Part shown: piece by piece, positions 31,400 through 39,635 of the stretch
Layout of the letters: the number at the start of each line of letters is the position of its first letter
Position numbering within the stretch: the first letter of the stretch is position 1
Origin: a virus
Direction: 5' to 3' (one strand)
IMG/VR virus record: IMGVR_UViG_3300036770_000290
Location: 1 to 41,137 of that record
Length of the DNA stretch: 41,137 nt
Position numbers and translations under genes: made by a program
Notes under the pieces: generated by a model
What the model was told of the DNA's origin: nothing
The model's database searches: none
The model's input: the letters and a program-made list of their open reading frames with translations, nothing else

Positions 31400-32436
31400 A
31401 ACTCATCACCACGCAGGCTGATCTCAGTCATGCACTGCGCACCATTGCCCCAGCCGTTGGCACCGGCAACAGCCACCCGATCCTGAGCTGCTGCCTGATC
31501 GCCGCTGATGCTGGCGTCATGACCGTTACCGGCTTCAACCTGGACCTCGGCATCACCGTGTCCGTACCGGCAGCCGTGGATACCCCTGGCACCGTGGCGC
31601 TGCCGTATCGGCTGCTGGCGGGCCTCGTCAGCCGCATGGATGATGGCGAGCCTGTGACGCTGTCAGATGGATCTGTGAGCGCCTCCAGCGGCTCTTATGG
31701 GCTTGCGGTGCAGGATGCAGCCGATTATCCCTCCATGCCCGTTGTGGAGGCTCCTAGCGCTGAGCTGGACCTGACCGCTGGTGTGCGTGCCTGCATGGCA
31801 GCCGTCAGCACCGACAGCAGCAAGCAGATCCTGCAGGGCATCCACATGGCAGCCGGCTTCATGGAGGCCACTGACGGCCACCGGCTCATGCGTGTGCCCG
31901 TAGCACTGCCCGATGGCATTGATCTGGTGCTACCAGCCAGCACGATGAAGCTGCTGCAGGACCGCACCGTCACCGTGGCAGCAGCAGCCGGGCAAGCCGT
32001 GATCGATGCAGGCGATGGCATCACCATCTACAGCCGCATCCTTGACGGCAAGTACCCCGACGTGGCAGCGCTGGTGCCCAAGTCCTTTAAGCACGCCATG
32101 ACCCTTGACCGGCACCGCTTTGCCCGGTGCCTGGAGCGTGTCGCCCTGATTGCAGAGGCGCATAACTCCGTCGTTAAGCTCACCGCCGGTTCAGGCGCAC
32201 TGGCCATCACCGCCGAGGCCGATGCCAACAACGGCAAAGAGCTGATCACCTACGAAGGCGCGGCCGCTGGCACCTGGGCGTTCAATGTGCATTACCTGCT
32301 CGATGGGCTAAAGGCCATGCGGCAGTCGGATACTGTTACACTGTCGGCCAATAGTGCAACAACACCGGTCGTGCTAAGGCCGACTAGCATGACAGAGCAG
32401 ACGTATCTCATCATGCCAATTCAAATCCGGGAGTAA
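31396..32436 (+). CDS. dnaN: DNA polymerase III beta-type sliding clamp
   Basis: 346 residues with the three-domain clamp pattern. Characteristic pieces are MKLITTQADLSHALRTIAP, NSHPILSCCLIAADAG, then the central ATDGHRLMRVPV and ILDGKYPDVAALVP, and the C-terminal TYLIMPIQIRE, which matches the YLIMPxRL end of DnaN. Length is slightly below the bacterial 366. The clamp holds a polymerase on DNA. Since no phage polymerase is present, it would have to work with the host enzyme or with another partner. Phage-encoded bacterial-type clamps are uncommon. Confidence 0.93.
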   Translation: MKLITTQADLSHALRTIAPAVGTGNSHPILSCCLIAADAGVMTVTGFNLDLGITVSVPAAVDTPGTVALPYRLLAGLVSRMDDGEPVTLSDGSVSASSGSYGLAVQDAADYPSMPVVEAPSAELDLTAGVRACMAAVSTDSSKQILQGIHMAAGFMEATDGHRLMRVPVALPDGIDLVLPASTMKLLQDRTVTVAAAAGQAVIDAGDGITIYSRILDGKYPDVAALVPKSFKHAMTLDRHRFARCLERVALIAEAHNSVVKLTAGSGALAITAEADANNGKELITYEGAAAGTWAFNVHYLLDGLKAMRQSDTVTLSANSATTPVVLRPTSMTEQTYLIMPIQIRE

Positions 32437-32440
32437 TACA

Positions 32441-32764
32441 ATGGCGCGCAAGTGCAACAATACAGAGTCTGACCAGCGCGTAAATGCTGTCTACAGCTTG
32501 CTCTTGCGTGCACATAGTAGAAGGCAAATCATACAATTTGCAGCGGAGAACTGGGGAATAGGCGAGCGCCAAGCTGATGCTTACATTGCTCGTGCTCGCC
32601 AACTCCTATCGCTTGATGCAGAGATAGAGCGGCCTCAATGGCTAGAAGCTGCTGTTGCCAGACTGCAAGAATATGAGCGTCGTGCATCAGACAAAGAGCA
32701 ACTCGGCACTGCACTAATGGCGCTTGAGAAGCAAGCCCGGCTATTGCGGTTTGAGATGTCGTGA
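32441..32764 (+). CDS. terS: Terminase small subunit
   Basis: 107 residues. HTH-like N-terminus (VNAVYSLLLRAHSRRQIIQF, then GIGERQADAYIARARQLL) followed by a long helix with charged residues, the layout of small terminases that bind packaging sites and form rings. Its stop overlaps the GTG start of the large subunit. It lies directly after the clamp gene. Confidence 0.8.
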   Translation: MARKCNNTESDQRVNAVYSLLLRAHSRRQIIQFAAENWGIGERQADAYIARARQLLSLDAEIERPQWLEAAVARLQEYERRASDKEQLGTALMALEKQARLLRFEMS

Positions 32765-34113
32765 GCCTGCTGTCTGGCATTTGCGAACCAGTGCCGCTGT
32801 TGTCATTCCTGCAGCAGCAGACGCCTGAGGATACTGACGACCTGCTAGCCCGCATCCGTGCTGACTTGCACCCTGGCCAGCTTGCGTTTGTGGATGACAC
32901 CGCAACCCAGATCCTTGGCATCAGCGCAGGCTATGGCGCTGGCAAGACCAGGGCATTGTGCGCTAAAGCCGTGATGCTGGCAGCAGTTAATCAGGGCTTT
33001 ATCGGCTGCGTGATGGAGCCAACCGGACCGCTGATCCGCGACATCTGGCAGACGGACTTCGAGGCATTCCTTGAGGCGTACGACATCCCGTACACCTTCC
33101 GCGCTAGTCCACTGCCGGAGTACATGCTGCACCTGCCGGGCGGTGACACCAAGATCCTGTGCCGCAGCTTTGAGAACTGGAGCCGCATCATTGGCTTGAA
33201 CCTTGCTTGGGTGCTCGCCGACGAGATTGACACCGTGACGCCCAGCATTGCTAATAAGGCATTTCCTAAGATCCTCGGCCGACTCCGCAGCGGCAATGTC
33301 CGGCAGTTTGGTGCGGCATCGACACCGGAGGGGTTCCGGTTTCTCTGGCAGACATTTGCCAGTGACGACGCGCAATTGCGACCGGATAGGCGGCTTATCA
33401 AAATGCGGACCTATGACAATCCGCATTTGCCGGAGGACTTTATTGAGCGCTTACGAGCTAATTACGATCCAACGCTCCTTAAAAGCTATTTGGAGGGAGA
33501 GTTTGTAAATCTAACCACTGGTTGTGTTTATGACAGGTTTGATCGTGCTAAGCATGTTTTTGCAGCATTGCCGGACATTGGCCGCGAGGCGCTGCGGATA
33601 GGCATTGACTTCAATATCGGCAACACCAACGCGATCATCGGCATCCGCATTGGCGATCGGGCTGTTGTCATTGATGAGGTCGCTGGCGCAAACGACACAG
33701 ATTCTCTTGCGCAAGAAATCCGCCGCCGCTACCCAGACCACAAGATCTACGGCTACCCAGACGCATCAGGCGGCAACCGCTCGACAAATGCCACACGCAC
33801 GGACATCCAGATTTTGGAAAGCTACGGCATCAGCAACCAATCGCCGCAGTCAAATCCGCCGATCCGCGATCGCGTCAACAACGTGCAGGCCATGCTTGAA
33901 AACGGCAAAGGTGAAAACCGCTTGCAGATTTACCAAGGCTGCAAGCGGTTGATCGAATGCTTGGAGCTGCAGTGCTGGGATCAAAAGACGCAACTGCCGG
34001 ATAAGCAGTCCAATTTTGATCACATGAATGACTGCCTTGGCTACTGGCTGCACCGCGACTTCTCGATGCTGCACAAGACTGCTGGACGCAGCACGGGCAT
34101 TCGGCTATATTGA
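32761..34113 (+). CDS. terL: Terminase large subunit
   Basis: 450 residues from GTG 32761. The ATPase has SAGYGAGKT (Walker A, residues 55-63) and WVLADEIDTV (Walker B and catalytic Glu). The RNase-H-like nuclease has GIDFNIGNTNAIIG, VIDEVAGAND and GYPDASGGNRS in order, supplying the acidic cluster. It pumps DNA into the prohead and cuts the concatemer. The end is followed by an HNH gene, and no cos site can be seen nearby. Confidence 0.93.
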   Translation: MSLLSGICEPVPLLSFLQQQTPEDTDDLLARIRADLHPGQLAFVDDTATQILGISAGYGAGKTRALCAKAVMLAAVNQGFIGCVMEPTGPLIRDIWQTDFEAFLEAYDIPYTFRASPLPEYMLHLPGGDTKILCRSFENWSRIIGLNLAWVLADEIDTVTPSIANKAFPKILGRLRSGNVRQFGAASTPEGFRFLWQTFASDDAQLRPDRRLIKMRTYDNPHLPEDFIERLRANYDPTLLKSYLEGEFVNLTTGCVYDRFDRAKHVFAALPDIGREALRIGIDFNIGNTNAIIGIRIGDRAVVIDEVAGANDTDSLAQEIRRRYPDHKIYGYPDASGGNRSTNATRTDIQILESYGISNQSPQSNPPIRDRVNNVQAMLENGKGENRLQIYQGCKRLIECLELQCWDQKTQLPDKQSNFDHMNDCLGYWLHRDFSMLHKTAGRSTGIRLY

Positions 34114-34168
34114 TTGGCGCAGCGAGGCGGCAACCTCCTGCGCCCGGCCACCTGAGTCACCAGGCAAC

Positions 34169-34861
34169 ATGGACATCATTACACGGGCAGAGGCTCTTGA
34201 GCAGGGTCTGCGCCACTACTTCACAGGCAAGCCGTGCCGCAACGGCCACATTTCAATTCGTGGCGTGCGCAAATGGAATTGCCTTGAATGCGACCGGAAC
34301 CACAAGGCGGAAGAGCGAAAACGCGATCCTGAACGAGTGCGCGCAAATGAAAGGCGTACCGCAGCAAAGCATCGGGAATCCAAGCGGCAGTCAACCCGCC
34401 GATGGCGCGAGCGTAATCGGGATCGGCTAAGTGCTTATGGCCAAGCATTTCGCATCCGCTACAGAACTGACGCGACATTCAGGGCGCAAAAGCAGGCTGC
34501 TTACAGGCTTCACGCCCAGAAACAGAGAGACCTAAAAACCAATAGAGCCATTAGCCTGAACTTGAGAAATCGTATTTATTACGCATTATTAAGCTGTGGC
34601 GTTTGCAAGACTCAAGCAAGCGCTGACTTGATTGGCTGCACCGTCGAAGAACTCCGCCAGCACTTGCAAGCGCAGTTTACTGATGGCATGAGCTGGGACA
34701 ACTATGGCCGGGACGGCTGGCACATCGACCACATCCGCCCGTGCGCGAGCTTTGACTTGGCCGACCCAGAGCAGCAGCGACAGTGCTTCCACTACAGCAA
34801 CTTACAGCCGCTGTGGGCTGCGGACAACATCCGCAAGGGCGCCAAGCATGAGAAGGGTTGA
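34169..34861 (+). CDS. HNH homing-type endonuclease next to terminase
   Basis: 230 residues from ATG 34169; an open frame further upstream overlaps terL and is not chosen. The N-terminal part (RHYFTGKPCRNGHISIRGVRKW, split by CxxxH-type residues; then NCLECDRN) looks like a zinc or DNA-binding module, followed by a long basic helix. The HNH core is DGWHIDHIRPCASFDLADP and YSNLQPLWAADNIRKG. This family is frequent in phages between packaging and portal genes. It may be a homing endonuclease or help cos cleavage. Confidence 0.85.
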   Translation: MDIITRAEALEQGLRHYFTGKPCRNGHISIRGVRKWNCLECDRNHKAEERKRDPERVRANERRTAAKHRESKRQSTRRWRERNRDRLSAYGQAFRIRYRTDATFRAQKQAAYRLHAQKQRDLKTNRAISLNLRNRIYYALLSCGVCKTQASADLIGCTVEELRQHLQAQFTDGMSWDNYGRDGWHIDHIRPCASFDLADPEQQRQCFHYSNLQPLWAADNIRKGAKHEKG

Positions 34862-34933
34862 CCACGGCGGCAAACGCTGGTATCTTGTGCGCACGGCCGC
34901 CAAGGCCGCCCTACCACCACCACCCACAACACC

Positions 34934-35077
34934 ATGGTCACCAATCCCTGGATCAACCGCTTCGCAGCCCTGACGCTGCTGTTCATGATGTACGCCGTCG
35001 GCATCAGCGTCGGCCGTGATCAAGCCGCTGAGGCGCATCACAATCACCCGGCCTGTCATCAGGGGCTGAAGCCGTAA
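34934..35077 (+). CDS. Very small membrane protein with His-rich tail
   Basis: 47 residues from ATG 34934. Residues 8-27 are hydrophobic (RFAALTLLFMMYAVGISVG), then RDQAAEAHHNHPACHQGLKP, a His/Cys-rich tail that could bind metal. It sits between the HNH and portal genes. A superinfection-exclusion or membrane role is possible but unproven. Confidence 0.5.
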   Translation: MVTNPWINRFAALTLLFMMYAVGISVGRDQAAEAHHNHPACHQGLKP

Positions 35078-35106
35078 ACTGACACCATTGTCAGCAGCTA
35101 GCGGTC

Positions 35107-36552
35107 GTGTATACCGGCTATTCGTTCTATGACCGGCCGCTAGCGCAGCGCACCGTTTCTAGGGTCAATGACCCCAACACTGCTTGGTACGCGCAAGAGC
35201 CGCACTGGATCTTGATCGAGGATCTGCTGCAGGGCACCTACGGGATGCGCAAAAAGCATCGCCGTTACCTGCCGCAAGAGCCACGCGAGCTGGACGAGTC
35301 CTACGACAACCGCCTAGCCCGTAGCGTCTGCCCGCCGTATTACATCCGCCTTGAGCGCATGCTGGCCGGCATGCTCACCCGCAAGCCTGTCCGGCTGGAT
35401 GACACCGCCGACGCAATCCGCGAGCAACTGTTTGACGTAGACCTGCAAGGCAATGACCTCAACGTCTGGACCTATGAAGCCGCCCGCAAAATGGTCCGTT
35501 ATGGCCATGTTGGTACATTGGTGGATGCACCTGCTAATGGGGGTCGCCCCTATTGGGTGACATACACACCCCGACAGATCCTTGGCTGGCGCACCGAGAC
35601 GCAAGAGGGCCGGCAGGTCTTGACACAGCTCCGGCTGGCGGAAGTGGTCACCGTCCCTGATGGTGAGTTTGGTGAGAAGGCGGTCGAGCAGGTGCGTGTG
35701 CTGACGCCTGGTGAGTACCGCATCCACCGCAAGCAGGACAGCGGTGAGTTCACGGTGGTCGATGAAGGCCGCACCAGCCTTAGCGAGATTCCGTTCACCA
35801 TCGCCTACGCGCAGCGGCATGGCTTCATGGAGTCACGCCCGCCGCTGGAGGACATCGCAGAGCTCAACCTCAAGACCTATCAAGTGCAGTCGGACCTTGA
35901 CAACCAACTGCATATCTCAGCGGTGCCGATGCTGGCGTTTTACGGGTTCCCGTCAGCAGCGGAAGAAGTATCAGCAGGACCTGGCGAGGCGATCGCATTC
36001 CCAGCCGAAGGCCGCGCCGAGTACATCGAGCCTGCAGGCCGCAGCTTCGAGGCGCAATTCCGCCGGCTTGAGCAGCTTGCGTTGCAGATCAATGAGCTAG
36101 GGCTGTCGGCAGTGCTAGGCCAGAAGCTGAGCGCTGAGACCGCTGAGGCAAAGCGCATTGACCGCAGTCAAGGCGATAGCACCATGATGGTGATCGCGCA
36201 GAACATGCAGGACATGATCGACAACTGCCTGCAGTGGCATGCCACTTACCTCGGCAATGCAACTGCTGCTGGCAGCGCTTATGTGAACCGCGATTTCCTC
36301 GGCGCACGCCTTGAACCGCAGGATATTGCTGCGTTGCTGTCGCTGTACACCGCTGGCACCATCAGCCAAGAGACCCTGTTGCGTGAGCTGGCCGAGGGCG
36401 ATGTACTGGGCGATAACTTTGATGTAGACGAGGAGCTGGAGGCCACATCCAATGCAGGGCTTGATCTACCGTCTGCTGGACAAGCTGACAGACTGGCTAG
36501 TGGAACTGATGATCTGGATGGAGCCGAAGAAGCCCAGGAAGCAGGAGCTTGA
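35107..36552 (+). CDS. Portal protein
   Basis: 481 residues from GTG 35107. Typical parts of this portal family (DUF4055-like) are present: WILIEDLLQGTYGMRKKHR, then RMLAGMLTRKP, VRYGHVGTLVDAP, YWVTYTPRQILGWR, PLEDIAELNLKTYQ and the helical C-terminal part LALQINELGLSAVLG with TAEAKRIDRSQGDS. Twelve copies form the ring through which DNA enters. The acidic C-terminus overlaps the next gene. Confidence 0.88.
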   Translation: MYTGYSFYDRPLAQRTVSRVNDPNTAWYAQEPHWILIEDLLQGTYGMRKKHRRYLPQEPRELDESYDNRLARSVCPPYYIRLERMLAGMLTRKPVRLDDTADAIREQLFDVDLQGNDLNVWTYEAARKMVRYGHVGTLVDAPANGGRPYWVTYTPRQILGWRTETQEGRQVLTQLRLAEVVTVPDGEFGEKAVEQVRVLTPGEYRIHRKQDSGEFTVVDEGRTSLSEIPFTIAYAQRHGFMESRPPLEDIAELNLKTYQVQSDLDNQLHISAVPMLAFYGFPSAAEEVSAGPGEAIAFPAEGRAEYIEPAGRSFEAQFRRLEQLALQINELGLSAVLGQKLSAETAEAKRIDRSQGDSTMMVIAQNMQDMIDNCLQWHATYLGNATAAGSAYVNRDFLGARLEPQDIAALLSLYTAGTISQETLLRELAEGDVLGDNFDVDEELEATSNAGLDLPSAGQADRLASGTDDLDGAEEAQEAGA

Positions 36553-36769
36553 TTACACCGTTTGCGATTTGCCTGATGAAGTGCTAGCTGTCATCCGGCT
36601 GACATGGTACAAAAACGGCAAGGCTGATGAAGTGGATGAGCTGCGCATTATGGAAGACGGCCAGAACGGTTACGACGCCTTCGCTGCAGCAGTGCAGGGT
36701 GCATTAACCCGTGGCGCTAATGTCAGTATCAGGTCGCAGTATCGCCCTGAGCAACTTGGTGTCATCTAA
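36452..36769 (+). CDS. Unknown protein overlapping the portal end
   Basis: 105 residues from ATG 36452, or about 86 from a later in-frame ATG at 36509. The overlap with portal is 100 or 44 bases. The protein reads MQGLIYRLLDKLTDWLVELM (a hydrophobic helix) and then DYTVCDLPDEVLAVIRLTWY, with a C-terminal FAAAVQGALTRGANVSIRS. The second half looks like a real small alpha/beta domain. Start uncertain; function unknown. Confidence 0.6.
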   Translation: MQGLIYRLLDKLTDWLVELMIWMEPKKPRKQELDYTVCDLPDEVLAVIRLTWYKNGKADEVDELRIMEDGQNGYDAFAAAVQGALTRGANVSIRSQYRPEQLGVI

Positions 36770-37968
36770 TGGCTACACCAGAGGCGCTATACCGCAATGC
36801 GATCGACCTAAACAGGTTCAGCAATAGCGTTGCGCGGCGCATCATTAATGCCTACAACGACATCATCATTGATGCAGTCAATCAACTGCGGACTATTGAT
36901 GAGCTAGCCGCACCAGTTAAAGCTGCCAGGTTGCGGGCGATCCTTGCGCAACTCAAGGACAGCCTTGGCACCTGGGCGGGTGATGCAACCGAAATAACCG
37001 CAACCGAACTGCAAGGCATTGCGCAGTTGCAGTCTGAGTTTGTGGCCGAGCAGCTACGGCGTGCATTGCCTGCCGGTGCTCGTGACGCAGTGCGCACCGT
37101 TGAGATCAGCCCGCAGTTTGCGCAAAGCGTGGTCACAACCGACCCGACACAGCTCAACGTGGTAGCGCTCAGTGATGACCTGTTTGCTGCAGTGCAGGGC
37201 GCACCAACGACATTCAACCTGACCGCTGCGCAGGGTGCCACGATCACGCTGCCCAATGGTGAGGTAGTTACCAAGGCATTCCGTGGCATCGCCGTCGATC
37301 AGGCCGAGCGGTTCTCGCAGGTGGTGCGGCAAGGGCTGCTGACCGGTGAGACAACGCCAGCCATTGCTAAGCGACTGATCGGCAGCCTGCAGTTTGGCGA
37401 GGAGGCTAAGACTGTCAAACAGCTCATCGCCGCAGGCGGGCAGGCAACAGCAGTAGCCGACAACCAGGTCATCGCGCTAGTGCGCACCAGCATCAACCAA
37501 GTGGCAAATACCGCCAGCCAGCAGGTGTATGAGGCGAACCAGGACATCACCAAGAAATACAGATACGTCGCCACGCTTGACACCCGCACCAGCGCGATCT
37601 GCCGAGCGCTTGATGGCCGTGAGTTTGAATACGGCAAAGGCCCATTGCCGCCGCTTCATTTTGGATGCCGCAGCACGACCGTGCCGGTCATTGACTACAA
37701 AGCCCTAGGTTTTACGCCACCGCCAGCAGGCACCCGCGCCAGCGCTGACGGGCAGGTGCCGGTTAACGAGTCCTACGGCCAGTGGCTGGCCAAGCAGCCG
37801 CTGGCGGTCAAGGCAAAGGCACTTGGCGCCAACAAGGTTGCATACTTCGACAAGCTATCGGCTAAGTACGGACCCAAGGACGCCATCGCCAAACTGGTAC
37901 GCGACGACGGGTCAGAGCTAACCTTAGATCAGTTGCGGGCTCGATACGGTGCCGTTAAAGAAAGGTAG
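36769..37968 (+). CDS. Minor head protein, SPP1 gp7 / Mu F-like
   Basis: 399 residues. The signature is at the C-terminal half: [21 protein letters not shown] then [14 protein letters not shown], the phage head morphogenesis domain (Mu F / SPP1 gp7). The N-terminal part is helical and contains [19 protein letters not shown]. Such proteins join the portal and are packaged in the prohead in a few copies. It overlaps the preceding stop by one base. Confidence 0.9.
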   Translation: MATPEALYRNAIDLNRFSNSVARRIINAYNDIIIDAVNQLRTIDELAAPVKAARLRAILAQLKDSLGTWAGDATEITATELQGIAQLQSEFVAEQLRRALPAGARDAVRTVEISPQFAQSVVTTDPTQLNVVALSDDLFAAVQGAPTTFNLTAAQGATITLPNGEVVTKAFRGIAVDQAERFSQVVRQGLLTGETTPAIAKRLIGSLQFGEEAKTVKQLIAAGGQATAVADNQVIALVRTSINQVANTASQQVYEANQDITKKYRYVATLDTRTSAICRALDGREFEYGKGPLPPLHFGCRSTTVPVIDYKALGFTPPPAGTRASADGQVPVNESYGQWLAKQPLAVKAKALGANKVAYFDKLSAKYGPKDAIAKLVRDDGSELTLDQLRARYGAVKER

Positions 37969-38092
37969 CTCGCAGAAGACCATCTCAGCCAACATCAAAG
38001 CTGAGATGAAGGCCGGCAAGCCGCAAAAGCAAGCCGTCGCCATCGCCCTGTCCAAAGCCGGCAAAACCCGTAAACCCAAAGGTAAAAAGTGA
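37949..38092 (+). CDS. Very small basic protein
   Basis: 47 residues from GTG 37949, overlapping the gp7-like gene by 20 bases. The protein reads [20 protein letters not shown] then [16 protein letters not shown], a small family with the pattern [11 protein letters not shown] seen in many phages near head genes. It is highly basic and may bind DNA. The stop shares a base with the next start. Confidence 0.7.
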   Translation: MPLKKGSSQKTISANIKAEMKAGKPQKQAVAIALSKAGKTRKPKGKK

Positions 38093-38160
38093 TGCCTAAG
38101 TACACCGGACCTGCCAAGCCTCAAAAGCCCATGCCCAAGAAAGGAGGCAAGAAGAAATGA
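38092..38160 (+). CDS. Tiny Lys/Pro-rich peptide gene
   Basis: 22 residues ([20 protein letters not shown] and two more Lys). Coupled by TGATG to the previous stop and by ATGA to the next start, and AAGGAGG lies inside it 10 bases before the next ATG, so it may also act as a leader. Peptides like this occur beside the KQAVAIAL family in phages. A true product is plausible but not proven. Confidence 0.5.
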   Translation: MPKYTGPAKPQKPMPKKGGKKK

Positions 38161-38378
38161 AACGCGGCGACCGGGTTAGCTGGAACTACCAAGGCACCCG
38201 CACCTTTGGCGTGATCACCAGCATTGGCGGCGAGCGGGCGACCATACCCACGCAGGGCGGTGGTAGCGTCACCCGCGTTGGCAGCATGGACGATCCGATC
38301 GTGCGGATCAAGTCCGAGTCAACCGGCAACGCGGTGATTAAGAAGCGGTCAGAGCTGAAGCCTGCACCAAGGCGATGA
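38157..38378 (+). CDS. Small TUDOR/SH3-like protein (hypervirulence-associated type)
   Basis: 73 residues. The pattern MKRGDRVSWNYQGTRTFGVI, then ITSIGGERAT and KKRSELKPAPRR matches the small DUF2945-type TUDOR domain (K-G-D-x-V-x-W-x-x-x-x-G and a K-x-x-x-L end). It has an excellent AAGGAGG site. Found in many bacteria and phages, with no clear biochemical role. Confidence 0.75.
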   Translation: MKRGDRVSWNYQGTRTFGVITSIGGERATIPTQGGGSVTRVGSMDDPIVRIKSESTGNAVIKKRSELKPAPRR

Positions 38379-38647
38379 TCACCTATCGCGGCGAGCAGTT
38401 TGAGGGTTACAACAAACCCAAGCGCACGCCAAACCATCCGACCAAATCCCACGCGGTACTAGCCAAGGAAGGCGAGACCGTCAAGCTGATCCGGTTCGGG
38501 CAGCAAGGCGTCAGCGGCAGCCCACCGCGTAAAGGCGAGTCAGCAGCAGCCAAGGCCAGGCGGGCATCTTTCAAGGCAAGGCACGCCAGTAACATTGCTC
38601 GCGGGAAGATGTCCCCGGCTTGGTGGTCAAGCCAGGTGAAGTGGTAG
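38375..38647 (+). CDS. Small basic conserved phage protein
   Basis: 90 residues, ATGA-coupled. The C-terminal block KARRASFKARHASNIARGKM, then SPAWWSSQVKW, and the central KLIRFGQQGVSG are a pattern I have seen in small proteins of phages near portal and capsid genes. It is rich in Lys and Arg. It may assist head assembly or bind DNA. Its end overlaps a minus-strand gene by 77 bases. Confidence 0.72.
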   Translation: MITYRGEQFEGYNKPKRTPNHPTKSHAVLAKEGETVKLIRFGQQGVSGSPPRKGESAAAKARRASFKARHASNIARGKMSPAWWSSQVKW

Positions 38648-38834
38648 CCGCTTCCTGCCGGTGAATCCAGTCCTTTAGTTCAGCGACGTACCACCGCAGA
38701 TCTTGCGCTTTGGCTGCATGCCAGCCGTTGCCGGTGCTGCGGTACAGGTGCTCATGGTGATCTATCGCATTGAGGCACGCCTTGATGACCGGATTCCACG
38801 GCTCACGAGTTGGTGTATCCCACTCCCTTGCCAT
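38571..38834 (-). CDS. Minus-strand small unknown protein inside the head block
   Basis: 87 residues. The first two thirds (MAREWDTPTREPWNPVIKAC, then LNAIDHHEHLYRSTGNGWHA and RWYVAELKDWIHRQE) look like a real helical protein; the last 25 residues, which cross the plus-strand gene, are low-complexity. It is the only minus gene among head genes and needs its own promoter between 38835 and 38883. Confidence 0.65.
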   Translation of the reverse strand: MAREWDTPTREPWNPVIKACLNAIDHHEHLYRSTGNGWHAAKAQDLRWYVAELKDWIHRQEAATTSPGLTTKPGTSSREQCYWRALP

Positions 38835-38865
38835 AACCGTAGGGCTGATACGATGGCAGCGTAAT

Positions 38866-38880
38866 TAAGCCTGCGGCTTA
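38866..38880 (+). promoter_or_regulatory. Hairpin just before the scaffold start
   Basis: TAAGCC and GGCTTA flank TGC, a perfect 6-bp stem whose 3 prime end is 3 bases before ATG 38884. No Shine-Dalgarno sequence is present, so the hairpin occupies the place where the ribosome would bind. It may control translation or be part of a divergent promoter. Confidence 0.35.
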
Positions 38881-38883
38881 TCC

Positions 38884-39564
38884 ATGTCTGATGAAACACA
38901 AACCCAAGAGCCTGCGGCTACCGGGGGTGACAATACCGAAGTGCTGCAGCGCAGCGTCGAGGCACTTGAGCGCAAAAATAAAGAATTGATTTCAGAGTTG
39001 CGTGCTGCCAAAAAGGCGCCAGCATTGCCTGATGGCGTTGATGTCAACGAGCTGCTTGAGTTCAAGCGCAACTACGAGCAGCAGCAGCTTGAATCACAAG
39101 GCAAGTACCAAGAGGCACGGCAAGCGCTAGAGCAGCAGTTCCGTGAGGCGACAACCGAGAAGGACCATCGCATTGCTGCCTTGGAAAGCCGCGTCCGTGA
39201 GCTGGAGCTGGTCACGCCTGCAGTGACTGCGTTGGCTGACATCGTGCATGACCCTGACCTGGTGCTAAAAACCAAGCTGAGCGCTGATCAGATCGAACGC
39301 GATGCAGACGGCACTGTTGTAGTTGTCGATGGCTACCAGCGCACACCCGTCAGCGAGTGGGCAAAAACCCTGCCGGCATGGATGCAAAAGCAACCCAAGC
39401 CGCAGGGCAGTGGCGCACCATCAGCCGGTGCCAGCACTGGCGGCATTCCGGCAGGGATGGCCAACCCATTTAGCCGTGAATCATTCAATCTGACTGAACA
39501 AGCGCGACTGTTCCGTACAGACCGTGATTTGTATGATCGCATGAAGGCAGCAGCTAACCGTTAA
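38884..39564 (+). CDS. Scaffolding protein
   Basis: 226 residues, charged and strongly helical, directly before the capsid gene. Residues about 20-105 form a coiled coil (LQRSVEALERKNKELISELR, then LEQQFREATTEKDHRIAAL). The C-terminal part is Pro/Gly-rich (KPQGSGAPSAGAST) and ends with a short basic helix (RLFRTDRDLYDRMKAAANR), the usual capsid-binding end. Scaffold proteins organise the prohead and leave before DNA enters. Confidence 0.88.
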   Translation: MSDETQTQEPAATGGDNTEVLQRSVEALERKNKELISELRAAKKAPALPDGVDVNELLEFKRNYEQQQLESQGKYQEARQALEQQFREATTEKDHRIAALESRVRELELVTPAVTALADIVHDPDLVLKTKLSADQIERDADGTVVVVDGYQRTPVSEWAKTLPAWMQKQPKPQGSGAPSAGASTGGIPAGMANPFSRESFNLTEQARLFRTDRDLYDRMKAAANR

Positions 39565-39635
39565 GCTGCCTGCAACCGGCTGCGCTGGTGCTTTGGGTTG
39601 CGCCCACACCGTAAACCATTCCCCCGAGATGAATC

